Shown: in pieces, positions 18,331-26,887 of the stretch
Numbering within the stretch: the stretch's first letter is position 1
Layout: each line of letters begins with the position of its first letter
Assembly (NCBI GenBank): GCA_938015805.1
Contig: CALLXF010000014.1
Span: 1 to 40,903 of the forward strand
Source of the DNA: an uncultured Saprospiraceae bacterium
Lineage (GTDB): Bacteria > Bacteroidota > Bacteroidia > Chitinophagales > Saprospiraceae
Reading direction: 5' to 3'
DNA: 40,903 nucleotides
Position numbers and translations under genes: made by a program
Notes under the pieces: generated by a model
Database searches by the model: none
What the model saw: the letters and a program-made list of their open reading frames with translations, nothing else
Told to the model about the DNA's origin: nothing

Positions 18331-19032
18331 ATGAGTGATACTAAAATATTCCAAGCAAGTCCAGAGGCTAAATCTAAAGCAAAACAACTTAGGATTTTTG
18401 CTATGATTTCGTGGCTGGCGGCTATGGCCGGTCAGGTGTTTGCTATTCTTAAATTGATCAGTGATGAAACGATGGTATGGTTAATCGTAGCCATTGTTGT
18501 TATCTTAATTTTAGCGATTACAGGTTCTACACTTTGGAAAAAAGCTAATAAATTAGATCCAGCCTCCGAAAAAGATACAACTCGGTTTTTTATCCAGAAT
18601 CAGCTGGGAGCGATTATGGGTGTTCTTGCTTTCCTGCCTCTCGTCATCATGATATTGACCAATAAAAATATAAGTGGTAAAACTAAAGGGATTGCCGGTA
18701 GTATAGCAGCGATTGCAATGGTTGCTGCTGGTATCACGGGTGCAGATTTTAATCCTCCTTCCGTAGAAAAATATACGGAAGAAATAAGTCAACAAAACGA
18801 GGCGGCTAAAAGCCTCAGTATAGATACTGATAACGTTTACTGGTCTACAGCTGGTAATAAATATCATGCATATAAAAACTGCCAACACATAAAAGGAAAG
18901 GCACTCAGCAATGGAAGTATACAAGAGTCTTTTGAGCAAAAAGGACTCTCGGAATTATGCAAAACTTGTCAGAAAAAAGCGGCAAAAGCAGCCATTACGC
19001 GAGAGCAAGTTCCTGTAGAAATGGAACAATAG
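18331..19032 (+). CDS. Membrane protein with C-terminal Cys/His-rich domain, unknown function
   Basis: A 233-residue protein I cannot name. Four hydrophobic segments (about residues 22-44, 48-68, 88-107 and 116-138) put both ends on the same side of the membrane. The C-terminal soluble part has VYWSTAGNKYHAYKNCQHI followed about 30 residues later by ELCKTCQKK. This is the 'vy.t..G..YH...C..l......ea...gl..C..C' module found at the ends of many bacterial proteins, probably a small metal-binding knuckle (His/Cys and CxxC). The start ATG has no Shine-Dalgarno. It is monocistronic, ending at a strong bidirectional terminator, and follows the sorting-domain relic. Confidence 0.75.
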   Translation: MSDTKIFQASPEAKSKAKQLRIFAMISWLAAMAGQVFAILKLISDETMVWLIVAIVVILILAITGSTLWKKANKLDPASEKDTTRFFIQNQLGAIMGVLAFLPLVIMILTNKNISGKTKGIAGSIAAIAMVAAGITGADFNPPSVEKYTEEISQQNEAAKSLSIDTDNVYWSTAGNKYHAYKNCQHIKGKALSNGSIQESFEQKGLSELCKTCQKKAAKAAITREQVPVEMEQ

Positions 19033-19112
19033 GAATAACAGTTTCGTTATTCTTAATTAAAATTTGGCTAAAATATTTTTGGCTTAAGCCAATGTTTTAC
19101 AAGGTATTAAAC

Positions 19113-19156
19113 AAAAGAAAGATGCTCTCAATATTTGTTGATGGCATCTTTCTTTT
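19113..19156. terminator. Bidirectional intrinsic terminator
   Basis: A perfect 13-base stem (19113-19125 with 19144-19156, core AGAAAGATGC/GCATCTTTCT) with an 18-base loop, flanked by A-run and T-run ends, sits between two convergent genes. It can serve the membrane-protein gene (plus) and the lipoprotein gene (minus). Confidence 0.8.
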
Positions 19157-19194
19157 ATCTATACAAAGTGATATTGTAAAAACTCCTTAATTAA

Positions 19195-19914
19195 TTATCT
19201 CCTTCCTCTGCCTCTTTTTCTTTTACTTCCTCCTCTATCATTACCTGCCTCCGATGAGGCGGTAAAGTCCCCAAACCTAAATTTACCACCGATACCAACA
19301 GTTACAAGTGTCTGAGATCCTGTACTATTTGAACCAAGATTATAGTATCCAATGTCTAATCCAAATTTATTTTTCTTCCCAAATAATAAACCAAAGTTAC
19401 CACCAAGGTAAGTAACGCCTTCAGATTCTAAACCAGTCACAAACTGATACATTACTCTAGGTGTTATATTAATAGCAACGGCTTCGGTCGGGTAAAAGGT
19501 TGCGTATATCGGTAGTCCAAAATTATATGCTAATCCTAAGACAGTTCCAGCTTCTAATCCTGGGGAAAGAGAGAAAGAAGAGGCTTTATCACCTACTAAT
19601 TGATATTTAACAAAAGAGCTTGCATTTAAATTAGTACTAACTCTACCACCTATATTTAGTTTATCTGTTATTCCTCTTTTGTAAGTAAATTCTAAGTTAG
19701 GAAAAGAAATACTATTGTCCAGTGTGTCCAGTCCTCCAGAATCCTCATCATCAAAAATATCAGGAACCCTTGTAAAATTTCCAGAAATGGTTAGTTCTGA
19801 ATTTCCTTCGCCCAGTGTTCTACCTTCCTCAAAACCTGTAAGAGAGGCACAGCTAGACATTAAAAAAATACATGCCCCAGCGGCTAGTAATAGCAGTAAT
19901 AGATGATTTTTCAT
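19195..19914 (-). CDS. Outer-membrane lipoprotein with beta-barrel-like body, unknown function
   Basis: A 239-residue protein. The N-terminus is a lipoprotein signal peptide with lipobox MSSC, Cys22 being the lipidated residue. The body is a series of amphipathic strands (LEFTYKRGITDKLNIGGRVS, GLEAGTVLGLAYNF, GGNFGLLFGKKNKFGLDIGY, LVTVGIGGKFRFG) typical of small outer-membrane barrel or OmpW/'hypothetical OMP' folds in Bacteroidota. The last 12 residues are a striking basic tail, GGSKRKRGRGRR. On the minus strand AAGAGGAT lies about 14 bases before the ATG. No neighbouring gene indicates its job. Confidence 0.75.
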   Translation of the reverse strand: MKNHLLLLLLAAGACIFLMSSCASLTGFEEGRTLGEGNSELTISGNFTRVPDIFDDEDSGGLDTLDNSISFPNLEFTYKRGITDKLNIGGRVSTNLNASSFVKYQLVGDKASSFSLSPGLEAGTVLGLAYNFGLPIYATFYPTEAVAINITPRVMYQFVTGLESEGVTYLGGNFGLLFGKKNKFGLDIGYYNLGSNSTGSQTLVTVGIGGKFRFGDFTASSEAGNDRGGSKRKRGRGRR

Positions 19915-20084
19915 TGTTTTTTTTTGTGATCCTCTTAGCTGTTTAAATTAATAGCTTATTGAGGCTTAGGTTAATAGATAGCTTAATACTCATAATGAAT
20001 ATAATAAAATTTAACTGTTGAAATTAATTTACACGTAATTGGCATATTAATTTTAATACGCAAATCTTTCCGATAAAATTAAAT

Positions 20085-20630
20085 TTAGAAGTTTCCACGA
20101 TACTTCAATGCCTGCTCGATATGTGCGTAATGATGTTGTGAGTGCCATGCATATAGCGTTGTGTTCTGAGCAAGTGTAATCTCTTTACCAAGTCCGGGAT
20201 GAATAAATTTTCTTTTATAACTTTCATTAGAGATAGACTCAAGTAATGATACTAATCGTGCATGTACTCCAAACAATATCTTTATGGAGGAGCTGAGATC
20301 TTCTGATTGTGCATCTGGTAGTTGTGCCCACTTGTTTTGATCATATGGTTTTATGGTAGGAACATCTTCTGTAAGCGTAAGCTTAAAGCGCATAATACAA
20401 TTTATATGACTATCTGCACAGTGGTGTACTACTTGTTTTATAGTCCAACCTTCTGGTCTATAGCGGTAATTCAGTTCTATAGATTTTAAACAGCCCGTGA
20501 TCGCTTCTATTTGCATAGGGAAAGAACGCAGAATACGAAGAGAACGCTCTATATCAGCATGAGTAGGGTTGGTAGGAAAATAAAATTTGCCGATTGGGAA
20601 TTTTAATTTTTCTAGTTCTTGTTTATTCAT
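20085..20630 (-). CDS. YfiT/DinB-like putative metal-dependent hydrolase or bacillithiol transferase
   Basis: A 181-residue four-helix-bundle protein of the DinB/YfiT superfamily. The metal-binding histidines are visible: VVHHCADSH (H69/H70) and WHSQHHYAH (H163, H166/H167), and the family hallmark RPEGWTIKQVVHH is intact. YfiT from Bacillus is nickel-binding, and the related BstA transfers bacillithiol to electrophiles; substrate here is unknown. The lead-in FPIGKFYFP is typical of YfiT orthologues. The length matches the family (about 175). The gene is downstream of the multi-DUF1508 gene but separated from it by a terminator, so it is probably transcribed on its own. Confidence 0.85.
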   Translation of the reverse strand: MNKQELEKLKFPIGKFYFPTNPTHADIERSLRILRSFPMQIEAITGCLKSIELNYRYRPEGWTIKQVVHHCADSHINCIMRFKLTLTEDVPTIKPYDQNKWAQLPDAQSEDLSSSIKILFGVHARLVSLLESISNESYKRKFIHPGLGKEITLAQNTTLYAWHSQHHYAHIEQALKYRGNF

Positions 20631-20664
20631 ACAATAATGTATTATTGATTAATAAATTAAAAAA

Positions 20665-20692
20665 GGCTGATTCAAATGAATGAATCAGCCTC
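20665..20692 (-). terminator. Intrinsic terminator of the multi-DUF1508 gene
   Basis: An 11-base perfect stem (AGGCTGATTCA/TGAATCAGCCT, 20665-20675 with 20682-20692) has a six-base loop. On the minus strand it is followed by a run of T, so it ends transcripts from the gene that stops at 20720. Confidence 0.85.
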
Positions 20693-20719
20693 GAAAATAT
20701 TTTTATCTAATTACTATTT

Positions 20720-23110
20720 CTAGTAACCGGAGTTTTTATTTCCACCTCTGTTAAGACGAGCATCACGTTCTCTCATTTTTCTTGCTTTCTCATCTGCAGC
20801 AGCTTGGACTCTAGCGGCCTCAGCTTTAGCATCTGCCTCTGCTTTTAATCGTGCTTCTTCAGCTGCCGTATCGATAGTATCAGCAGGTATTATAGTTTGT
20901 TCGACTGCTGGCACTACAGGTGCAATAGGTGCAGCTGTTTTATCACAACCAAAACAACCTAGGAACCAAAGTAATAACAAGAGTAATAACAGTAATGGTA
21001 AAAGCCACCATAAGTACTTCATACACCCTCCGCCAGTGCTCGCAGCTACAGGAGCTGCAGCTACAACTTTCTTTTTCTGGACTTCCTTCACCACTTTCTT
21101 TTTAGGAGGAGATGGAGTTGCTTTTTTAGGCGTTTCCTTTTTAGGTACAGCAGCCACTGCTGCTACAGCTGCTACGGGTGCTGCCCATTTCCATCCAGCC
21201 GCTCCTTTATCATTGTAAGGGCAAGATCTTCCGATTTCCTGGCTGTTACCTGCTTTAAGAATACTGTAATATTTTCCTCCATCATCTAAAACAGACCATC
21301 TAGATTCGATACCTCTATTTTTAACAACGCTGTCCATACCGTTATTTCTTCCAGCCTCATTTTTATATCCTTGAGACCTTAGTCTTACATTACCATTATC
21401 ATCTAATAACGCAAAGTAGTATTGTCCATCTTTTTTAAATGTACTAAACCCTTTATGAGTTGATGCCTTTGGTTTGTTTTTATATTCGTTACAGTGTAGA
21501 TATTCGTCTAGATTAGACTTTTTAGCGGCAGCAGCAGCGGCGGCGGTCGCAGCAGCGGCAGCAGCCATTTTGGCTTCATTGTCTGCTTTTGCTTTTGCAG
21601 CTAGTTTTGCTTTCTCTGCTTCTTCTGCTTCTCTTTTAGCTTTTTCTTCTGCTAATAATCTTGCTCTTTCTGCTTCCTCCTCTTCATATTTCTTTTTGGC
21701 TTTTAGTCTAGCTGCTTCCTCTTCCTCGGCTTTAGCTTTAGCGGCAGCTTCTGCAGCTTCCTTCTCGGCTTTAGCCTTGGCGGCAGCAGCTTCCTGATCA
21801 GCCTTGGCTTTGGCAGCAGCCTCTTGCTCTGCTTTTAGTTTTGCGGCGGCAGCAGAAGCAGCTGCTAATCCAGCACTATATCCAGCCCAGCTCCATGATG
21901 CACCAGCTGCATCAGCATAAGAGCATGATCGTCCTATTTCCTGATGGTTGCCTGCTTTTAAAATTCCATAGTGTTTACCATCTTCTTCCACAACACTCCA
22001 TCTCTCTTCTAACTCTCTATTTTTTATAACCGAAGCAATTCCGTTATCTCTTCCTGCTTCTGATGTGTATCCTTCTGATCTTAGACGCAGTTTACTATCA
22101 CCGTCTACCATCCCAAAATAAAATTCACCATCATGAGTAAACGTTACAAAATCTCTATTGTCAGCAGATCGCGGATGGCCTCTATAGGCATCACAGTCTA
22201 GATATTCGTCCTGTGTAGAGGCAGGTTTTTCTGGAGCGGCGGCAGGAATAGCTCCTTCGCCAGCTAGCATCAGACCTACAGCTTTTTGCATATCATCAGT
22301 CGTTCCGTAAAAGAAACTCTTTGCGATATTTTTACCTTCAGCCCCTTTGATGTAGAAATAATATTTTCCATTACGTGTTGCCTTTCCTTCATAATTACTT
22401 TCTATCGGTCCATATTTAAAAACCTCATCCACCATCTCTTTTGCTTGTGCCTCAGTTTCAAAACCTCTAACATCTGCGTTTAAGAACAGTGTTTTTCCAT
22501 CCTCTTTGTGGAAGGTAAAGTAATGCTTGTCATTACTACTTCTAAAAATTTTGTAGGTAATATTATTGATAGGGTAGCTACCGTCTTGTAAATAAACTTT
22601 TTCTTTTTTTGGTTTTTTAGGACCTGTCTTTCTCTTTTTTCTCTTTTTCTTAGGAGCATCTGGATTTGCAGGTGCCGCTGCTGCGATAGATATTGAAGCA
22701 TCTCTGTTTGCAGCTATGAGGGTGTCACCTTCAAAAGCTTTAGTTTCAATAACGGTACCCGTACCTGTCCCGTTTAGTCTTGCCGCACCTGCTTTAGCAT
22801 TTTCTGCTGAGGTAAACCAACGGCTGGTAGCAATTTCCTGATTATTTCCAGCTCTTAGTCCGAAAAAATGATTGCCTCCATCCTGATCAAATTTGTAGCG
22901 ATCTGGGTTGGTCATGTTTTTTGTAACAGATTCTATTCCATTATCTCTTGCTGCTTCCGATGCGTATCCCTCACTAATTAAATAGACCTGATTACCGACA
23001 TTGTAAGTGAAGTAATGCTCGCCTTCTGCTGAAAATTTACCAAATCCATCTTGGATGTTTCCGAGGTTGGTTTCGTAAAATGCCAACGGTCTGTAATCGT
23101 CTTTAGCCAT
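20720..23110 (-). CDS. Multi-DUF1508 (YegP-like) repeat protein with Ala-rich linker and C-terminal membrane segment
   Basis: A 796-residue protein of unknown function. DUF1508/YegP units ('yF.l....g.vrl.SegY.seagrdnGi.SV.kN') occur several times: near residues 25-70, 195-235, 325-370 and 555-595, each followed by a partner half ending in 'GxLkAGNxQEIG'. Two of them (A and B) form a longer near-copy that starts DEYLxCxxY and ends QEIGRSC..., then W-W-A. Between them is a 100-residue Ala/Glu/Lys/Arg-rich, probably helical, linker. Near residue 700 a single hydrophobic segment (KYLWWLLPLLLLLLLLLWFLG, with Cys on both sides) precedes another charged helical tail. No signal peptide is present, so it may be tail-anchored with the DUF1508 units in the cytosol. 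The start ATG at 23110 is clear. Confidence 0.8.
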   Translation of the reverse strand: MAKDDYRPLAFYETNLGNIQDGFGKFSAEGEHYFTYNVGNQVYLISEGYASEAARDNGIESVTKNMTNPDRYKFDQDGGNHFFGLRAGNNQEIATSRWFTSAENAKAGAARLNGTGTGTVIETKAFEGDTLIAANRDASISIAAAAPANPDAPKKKRKKRKTGPKKPKKEKVYLQDGSYPINNITYKIFRSSNDKHYFTFHKEDGKTLFLNADVRGFETEAQAKEMVDEVFKYGPIESNYEGKATRNGKYYFYIKGAEGKNIAKSFFYGTTDDMQKAVGLMLAGEGAIPAAAPEKPASTQDEYLDCDAYRGHPRSADNRDFVTFTHDGEFYFGMVDGDSKLRLRSEGYTSEAGRDNGIASVIKNRELEERWSVVEEDGKHYGILKAGNHQEIGRSCSYADAAGASWSWAGYSAGLAAASAAAAKLKAEQEAAAKAKADQEAAAAKAKAEKEAAEAAAKAKAEEEEAARLKAKKKYEEEEAERARLLAEEKAKREAEEAEKAKLAAKAKADNEAKMAAAAAATAAAAAAAKKSNLDEYLHCNEYKNKPKASTHKGFSTFKKDGQYYFALLDDNGNVRLRSQGYKNEAGRNNGMDSVVKNRGIESRWSVLDDGGKYYSILKAGNSQEIGRSCPYNDKGAAGWKWAAPVAAVAAVAAVPKKETPKKATPSPPKKKVVKEVQKKKVVAAAPVAASTGGGCMKYLWWLLPLLLLLLLLLWFLGCFGCDKTAAPIAPVVPAVEQTIIPADTIDTAAEEARLKAEADAKAEAARVQAAADEKARKMRERDARLNRGGNKNSGY
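21182..21508 (-). repeat. Internal protein repeat copy B (DEYL...W-W-A unit)
   Basis: About 109 codons of the multi-DUF1508 gene. It shares with copy A the landmarks DEYLxC, the 'RLRSxGYxxEAGRxNG' stretch, RWSV, 'YxILKAGNxQEIGRSC' and a closing Trp-x-Trp-Ala. It lies after the Ala-rich linker. Confidence 0.8.
21520..21850 (-). repeat. Low-complexity Ala/Glu/Lys coding tract
   Basis: This tract encodes a helical, low-complexity linker (AAAKAKAEKEAAEAAAKAKA and similar). It is clearly richer in G+C than its surroundings because of GCN and GCN-like codons, and it throws up spurious long reading frames on the other strand. Confidence 0.8.
21883..22210 (-). repeat. Internal protein repeat copy A (DEYL...W-W-A unit)
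   Basis: The first full copy of the long unit in the multi-DUF1508 protein, nearly equal in length to copy B (328 against 327 bases). The copies differ at many residues, so the duplication is old; the cysteines in DEYLxC and GRSC are kept in both. Confidence 0.8.
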
Positions 23111-23222
23111 TTGTACTGTTTGTTTTGATTTAAGTAATGTTCTTTTTTGACTGTAGAAAGTGCAAATTGTAACACAAACCAGTCTTCTAAAACACTTAAA
23201 TTACGAAAAACCTACTAGAAAT

Positions 23223-25187
23223 CTATATTTTATACGTTAGATTAGTTTCTATATGTTTAGATAATGTGGCTCGTTCTTGTTGTAATTTCTGAACGATCTG
23301 CAACGTTTTAATAATATCGCTGTCTTTTGAAGTGTCATTATTTTCTTCCTTTAGCTTACGCGAATAATCAGCGAGTTGCTTATTAAGAAGTATTAGTATA
23401 TATCTGTAAAGTGCAATTTCTACATCTCTAGACGCATTAAATTCAGGATCCTTTTGAGTCAAAAGGCCAGCACCTTTTTCCTTCCATTTAGCCATAAAAT
23501 ATTTAGGAGAAAAAATATCTATTGCATATTCTCTAATTTCTTTGCGTTCATGGTTAGTAAAAAAAGAAGACTCTAGTTTTCCGTTTGTTTTATATTCGGC
23601 GAAAGCCTTCTGAATTATATCCAGATATAGTTCATTTTTAAATTTGTCATAATGCGTTTCTAGAGTCTGATGCATAAACTCTATTACAGATAAACCAGAT
23701 TCTTCTTCATCTACAAGGAAGGTCGCATTACCATACAGTACGGCTATACGTGATAAGTCTTTTTCTTGATATTCCTGAGAGTCTAGATTGACTGGGTTTG
23801 ATTGTTTAGGAGCTATTTTTTTATCTGTAACAAAAACATCTTCATTTTGAGATTGTAGTTGTTCTCTATCTGCCTCTAGTCTTTTACGACGGATATCTCC
23901 TGAGATGATTTTATTGGACTCTTTTATTAAAATTTCTTCTCTGATTTCCAACATCTGAGAACACTGTTGGATATAGGCAGATCTTTTAATCGTATCGGGT
24001 ATTTTTGCAATCGTTTCTACAATATCTTTAATAAGATTAGTTTTCTGGATCGGATCATTACCTGCTTCCTCGGAAATCATTTGAACTTTAAAAAGAATAA
24101 AATCTTTTGCTTCCTTATTAATAAATTCTTTAAAGGCAGTCGCACCTAGTTTTGTTAAATAAGAGTCAGGGTCTTCTCCATCTGGTAGTTCGACCAACTT
24201 AATATTCATGTCTTGCTCGAGGATCAGATTCATGCCCCTCATAGCCGCCTTAATCCCTGCTGCATCGCCATCATATAAAACCTTTACGTTGTCAGTATAT
24301 CGCTTGATGAGTTTTATTTGGTCGATAGTCAGTGAGGTTCCTGATGAGGCCACTACGTTATCTATTCCAGCCTGATGTAGTGCAATAGTGTCTGTGTAAC
24401 CTTCCACGAGAATACATTCATCTTCCTGCCTTATTCCTTTTTTAGCAAAGTACATCCCATAAAGCGATTTACGTTTATTATAAATCTGAGATTCGGGACT
24501 GTTTAGATATTTTGGAATTTTTTTGTTTTCTGATAATGTCCTTCCACCAAAACCAACAACTTTACCGCTTAGATTATGGATGCTAAACATGACACGAGAT
24601 CTAAAAAAATCACTGAACTCTTTTTTTGAAAGACCGAGCTTAAAAAGCAATTCCTTGTTGAAATTAGCGTCTACTGCGGCTTGGTAAAAGTGTCCATTCT
24701 TTTCATTTGCATATCCGAGTTGGAATTTATCTATTGTGGATTCCAAAAAACCCCTTTTTTTAAAATAGGAGAGACCTATAGATTTTCCTTCATCAGTTTC
24801 TTTAAGTTGTTTTTGGAAGTACTCGTTAGCAAAGTCGTTTACTACATACAGAGAATCGTTTAATTTTTGTTCCTCTTTGTATTCTTGCGATGTTGCCGTT
24901 TCTTCTAGTTCTATTCCATATCGTTTTGCAAGATGTCTAATAGATTCTGGAAATGTAAGTTGCTCGTGTTCCATTAAGAACTGTACTGCGTTACCTCCTT
25001 TACCACACCCAAAACATTTGTAGATGTTTTTTCCAGGTGAGACCGTAAAAGATGGTGTTTTCTCATTGTGGAATGGGCAAAGCCCAATCATGTTTATTCC
25101 ACGACGTTTTAAATTTACGTAGTCAGATATGATATCTTGTACAGAGGCAATTGCAATAACGTCTTGTATGGATTTTTGTGATATCAA
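23223..25187 (-). CDS. dnaG: DNA primase
   Basis: Synthesises the RNA primers for replication. The N-terminal CHC2 zinc finger is complete (C37, H40, C58, C61 in CPFH...CFGC). The TOPRIM catalytic core follows, with ILVEGYTDTIALHQAG, VVASSGTSLT and the acidic VLYDGDAAGIKAAMRG. The C-terminal ~200 residues are the DnaB-binding region, less conserved. At 654 residues it is normal for Bacteroidota. The frame opens only after a TAA, directly followed by TTG; that TTG restores the family N-terminus (Met-Ile-...-Ile), so it is the start. It follows tsaD after 21 bases and is probably cotranscribed with it. Confidence 0.97.
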   Translation of the reverse strand: MISQKSIQDVIAIASVQDIISDYVNLKRRGINMIGLCPFHNEKTPSFTVSPGKNIYKCFGCGKGGNAVQFLMEHEQLTFPESIRHLAKRYGIELEETATSQEYKEEQKLNDSLYVVNDFANEYFQKQLKETDEGKSIGLSYFKKRGFLESTIDKFQLGYANEKNGHFYQAAVDANFNKELLFKLGLSKKEFSDFFRSRVMFSIHNLSGKVVGFGGRTLSENKKIPKYLNSPESQIYNKRKSLYGMYFAKKGIRQEDECILVEGYTDTIALHQAGIDNVVASSGTSLTIDQIKLIKRYTDNVKVLYDGDAAGIKAAMRGMNLILEQDMNIKLVELPDGEDPDSYLTKLGATAFKEFINKEAKDFILFKVQMISEEAGNDPIQKTNLIKDIVETIAKIPDTIKRSAYIQQCSQMLEIREEILIKESNKIISGDIRRKRLEADREQLQSQNEDVFVTDKKIAPKQSNPVNLDSQEYQEKDLSRIAVLYGNATFLVDEEESGLSVIEFMHQTLETHYDKFKNELYLDIIQKAFAEYKTNGKLESSFFTNHERKEIREYAIDIFSPKYFMAKWKEKGAGLLTQKDPEFNASRDVEIALYRYILILLNKQLADYSRKLKEENNDTSKDSDIIKTLQIVQKLQQERATLSKHIETNLTYKI

Positions 25188-25208
25188 TTATTTCTCTAAG
25201 CTATGCTT

Positions 25209-26213
25209 TTAAAATTCCAGTCTTGCTGCTGGTGTTATTTCTTGATTGGAAAAGTCTTTTGCCAGTAATTTGTAATATGCAGATATTCCGATCATAGCAG
25301 CATTATCTGTACAGTACTCAAATTTAGGGATATAAGTATTCCATCCATATTCTGTTCCATATCTCTTTAGTTCAGAACGTAAAAAAGAATTGGCGGAAAC
25401 GCCACCTGCTATTGCAATATGTGAAATGCCAGTCTCATCTGCTGCTTTTTTGATTTTAGCCATAAGTATATTAACTATACTCGTTTGTATGGAGCAACAA
25501 ATATTCTCCTTCTCTTTTTCGATAAACTTAGGGTCCTCTTTGAGATGATCTCTTAAGAAATATCTGATAGATGTTTTTAGACCACTAAAGCTAAAATCTA
25601 AGTTTGCAATCTTGGGAATCCCAAACTGGTATATAGGTTTACCCTTTTGTGCTAGTTTGTCAATAATCGGACCTGCAGGATAGTCTAAGCCCATCATTTT
25701 TCCAGATTTATCAAAAGCTTCACCAGCTGCATCATCTATCGTTTGTCCTAATATTTCCATATCATGATAGTCATCAATCTTTACGATCTGAGTATGACCT
25801 CCAGAAACGGTTAAACATAAGAATGGAAAAGGAGGATAGGGTTTCTCAGCAAAATGAGCTAGTATATGAGCCTTCATATGATGAACCTCAATCAAAGGAA
25901 TATTATTTGCTAGAGCAAAGCCTTTGGCGAAGCTTAGGCCTACGATAAGGCTACCTAGTAAACCAGGGCCTCTTGTTACACCTATTGCTTGAATATCATT
26001 TTTGGAGATTCCTGCTTCTTTTATAGCCTTAGAAACTACTGGGATGATATTAATTTCATGATTTCTAGAGGCAGCCTCGGGGATTACGCCACCATAAGCC
26101 TTATGGACATCTTGTGTCGCTGTAATATTTGATTTTACGACACCATCTATAATAATAGCGGCCGATGTGTCATCACAAGAGGATTCTATTGCTAAAAGTA
26201 TATTTGTTTTCAA
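25209..26213 (-). CDS. tsaD: tRNA N6-adenosine threonylcarbamoyltransferase
   Basis: TsaD transfers the threonylcarbamoyl group to A37 of ANN-decoding tRNAs, acting with TsaB and TsaE. Landmarks in order: AIESSCDDTSAAII, GVIPEAASRNHEINI, GPGLLGSLIVGLSFAKG, HHMKAHILAHF (the metal-binding His pair), LTVSGGHTQIV, DDAAGEAFDKSGKMMGL, and IAGGVSANSFLR, with the terminal Asp in CTDNAAMIG. It has 334 residues, the normal length. The start is a TTG immediately after an in-frame TAA; AAGGA lies nine bases upstream, which supports it. It is upstream of dnaG and divergent from the next gene. Confidence 0.96.
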   Translation of the reverse strand: MKTNILLAIESSCDDTSAAIIIDGVVKSNITATQDVHKAYGGVIPEAASRNHEINIIPVVSKAIKEAGISKNDIQAIGVTRGPGLLGSLIVGLSFAKGFALANNIPLIEVHHMKAHILAHFAEKPYPPFPFLCLTVSGGHTQIVKIDDYHDMEILGQTIDDAAGEAFDKSGKMMGLDYPAGPIIDKLAQKGKPIYQFGIPKIANLDFSFSGLKTSIRYFLRDHLKEDPKFIEKEKENICCSIQTSIVNILMAKIKKAADETGISHIAIAGGVSANSFLRSELKRYGTEYGWNTYIPKFEYCTDNAAMIGISAYYKLLAKDFSNQEITPAARLEF

Positions 26214-26297
26214 TTACTATTTTCCTTAAAAATTACTATAATTGTGTACGTCAAAGAACGTTACTTTTTCATCTTATAAAAAGAATAAATCAGGAAA

Positions 26298-26879
26298 ATG
26301 AAGTTAGCGATCAACTTATTGTTGTTTTTACTTATTGGATTTTTGGGATTTATGCTCTATAACAGCATAAAAGCTCCGATTTCCTTTCAGACTGAAAAGA
26401 AAGCTAGAGCGGCAAAAGTAAAAAATAGACTCCTAGATATAAAGGCCTCTCAGGAAATTTATAGGGATATTGTAGGAAAATATGCCCATGATTTTGATAC
26501 TTTAAAATCAGTTTTAGTCAACGATAGTATAGAATTTGTTAAAATCGAGCAGGATCCTGAATTTCCAGATGATGTAGATAAGTTTTTAGAGACATATTCT
26601 TACAAAAGTGCTTTAGATTCTATAAATACATTAAAAATAAATCTGGATTCGTTAAGATATGTCCCTTATTCGGATAAAGAATTTACGATAGAGGCAGACA
26701 CATTGACCTATCAAAAAACTAAAGTAAATGTTTTACAAGTTTCGACTAGATGGAAAGACTTTATGGGACCATTTGCCGATGTAAAATATCAGAAATACGA
26801 TAATAGTTACGATCCTAATAAATTATTTAAGTTTGGAGATATGTCTAAGCCTACTTTAAATGGAAACTGGCCTGAATAA
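26298..26879 (+). CDS. Membrane-anchored protein of unknown function
   Basis: A 193-residue protein I do not recognise by family name. The first 20 residues form one hydrophobic segment (KLAINLLLFLLIGFLGFML) that is either a signal-anchor or an uncleaved export signal. A basic stretch rich in Lys and Ala follows, with KNRLLDIKASQEIYRDIVGKY resembling the first helix region of pilin-like proteins, then a hydrophilic domain that ends NGNWPE. The start ATG at 26298 has AGGAAA just upstream. It opens the plus-strand run that continues with DUF3822 and rsmD, which suggests it is an old and stable member of this block. Confidence 0.7.
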   Translation: MKLAINLLLFLLIGFLGFMLYNSIKAPISFQTEKKARAAKVKNRLLDIKASQEIYRDIVGKYAHDFDTLKSVLVNDSIEFVKIEQDPEFPDDVDKFLETYSYKSALDSINTLKINLDSLRYVPYSDKEFTIEADTLTYQKTKVNVLQVSTRWKDFMGPFADVKYQKYDNSYDPNKLFKFGDMSKPTLNGNWPE

Positions 26880-26887
26880 TTAGAATA

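Noticed and set aside
18553-18939. 128-codon reading frame on the minus strand
   Set aside because: It lies wholly within the membrane-protein gene at 18331-19032, whose hydrophobic pattern and Cys/His tail make that strand the real one.
18957-19190. Plus-strand frame running over the end of the membrane-protein gene
   Set aside because: It crosses the bidirectional terminator at 19113-19156 and shows no domain; a chance frame.
21474-21797. Ala-rich reading frame on the plus strand, with another at 21036-21218
   Set aside because: Both are antisense shadows of the low-complexity Ala/Glu/Lys tract and the C-terminal part of the multi-DUF1508 gene; no start context or family resemblance.
22480-22701. 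Lys/Arg-rich minus-strand frame in another phase of the multi-DUF1508 gene
   Set aside because: Its basic content comes from the KKKRKKRK linker read out of phase.
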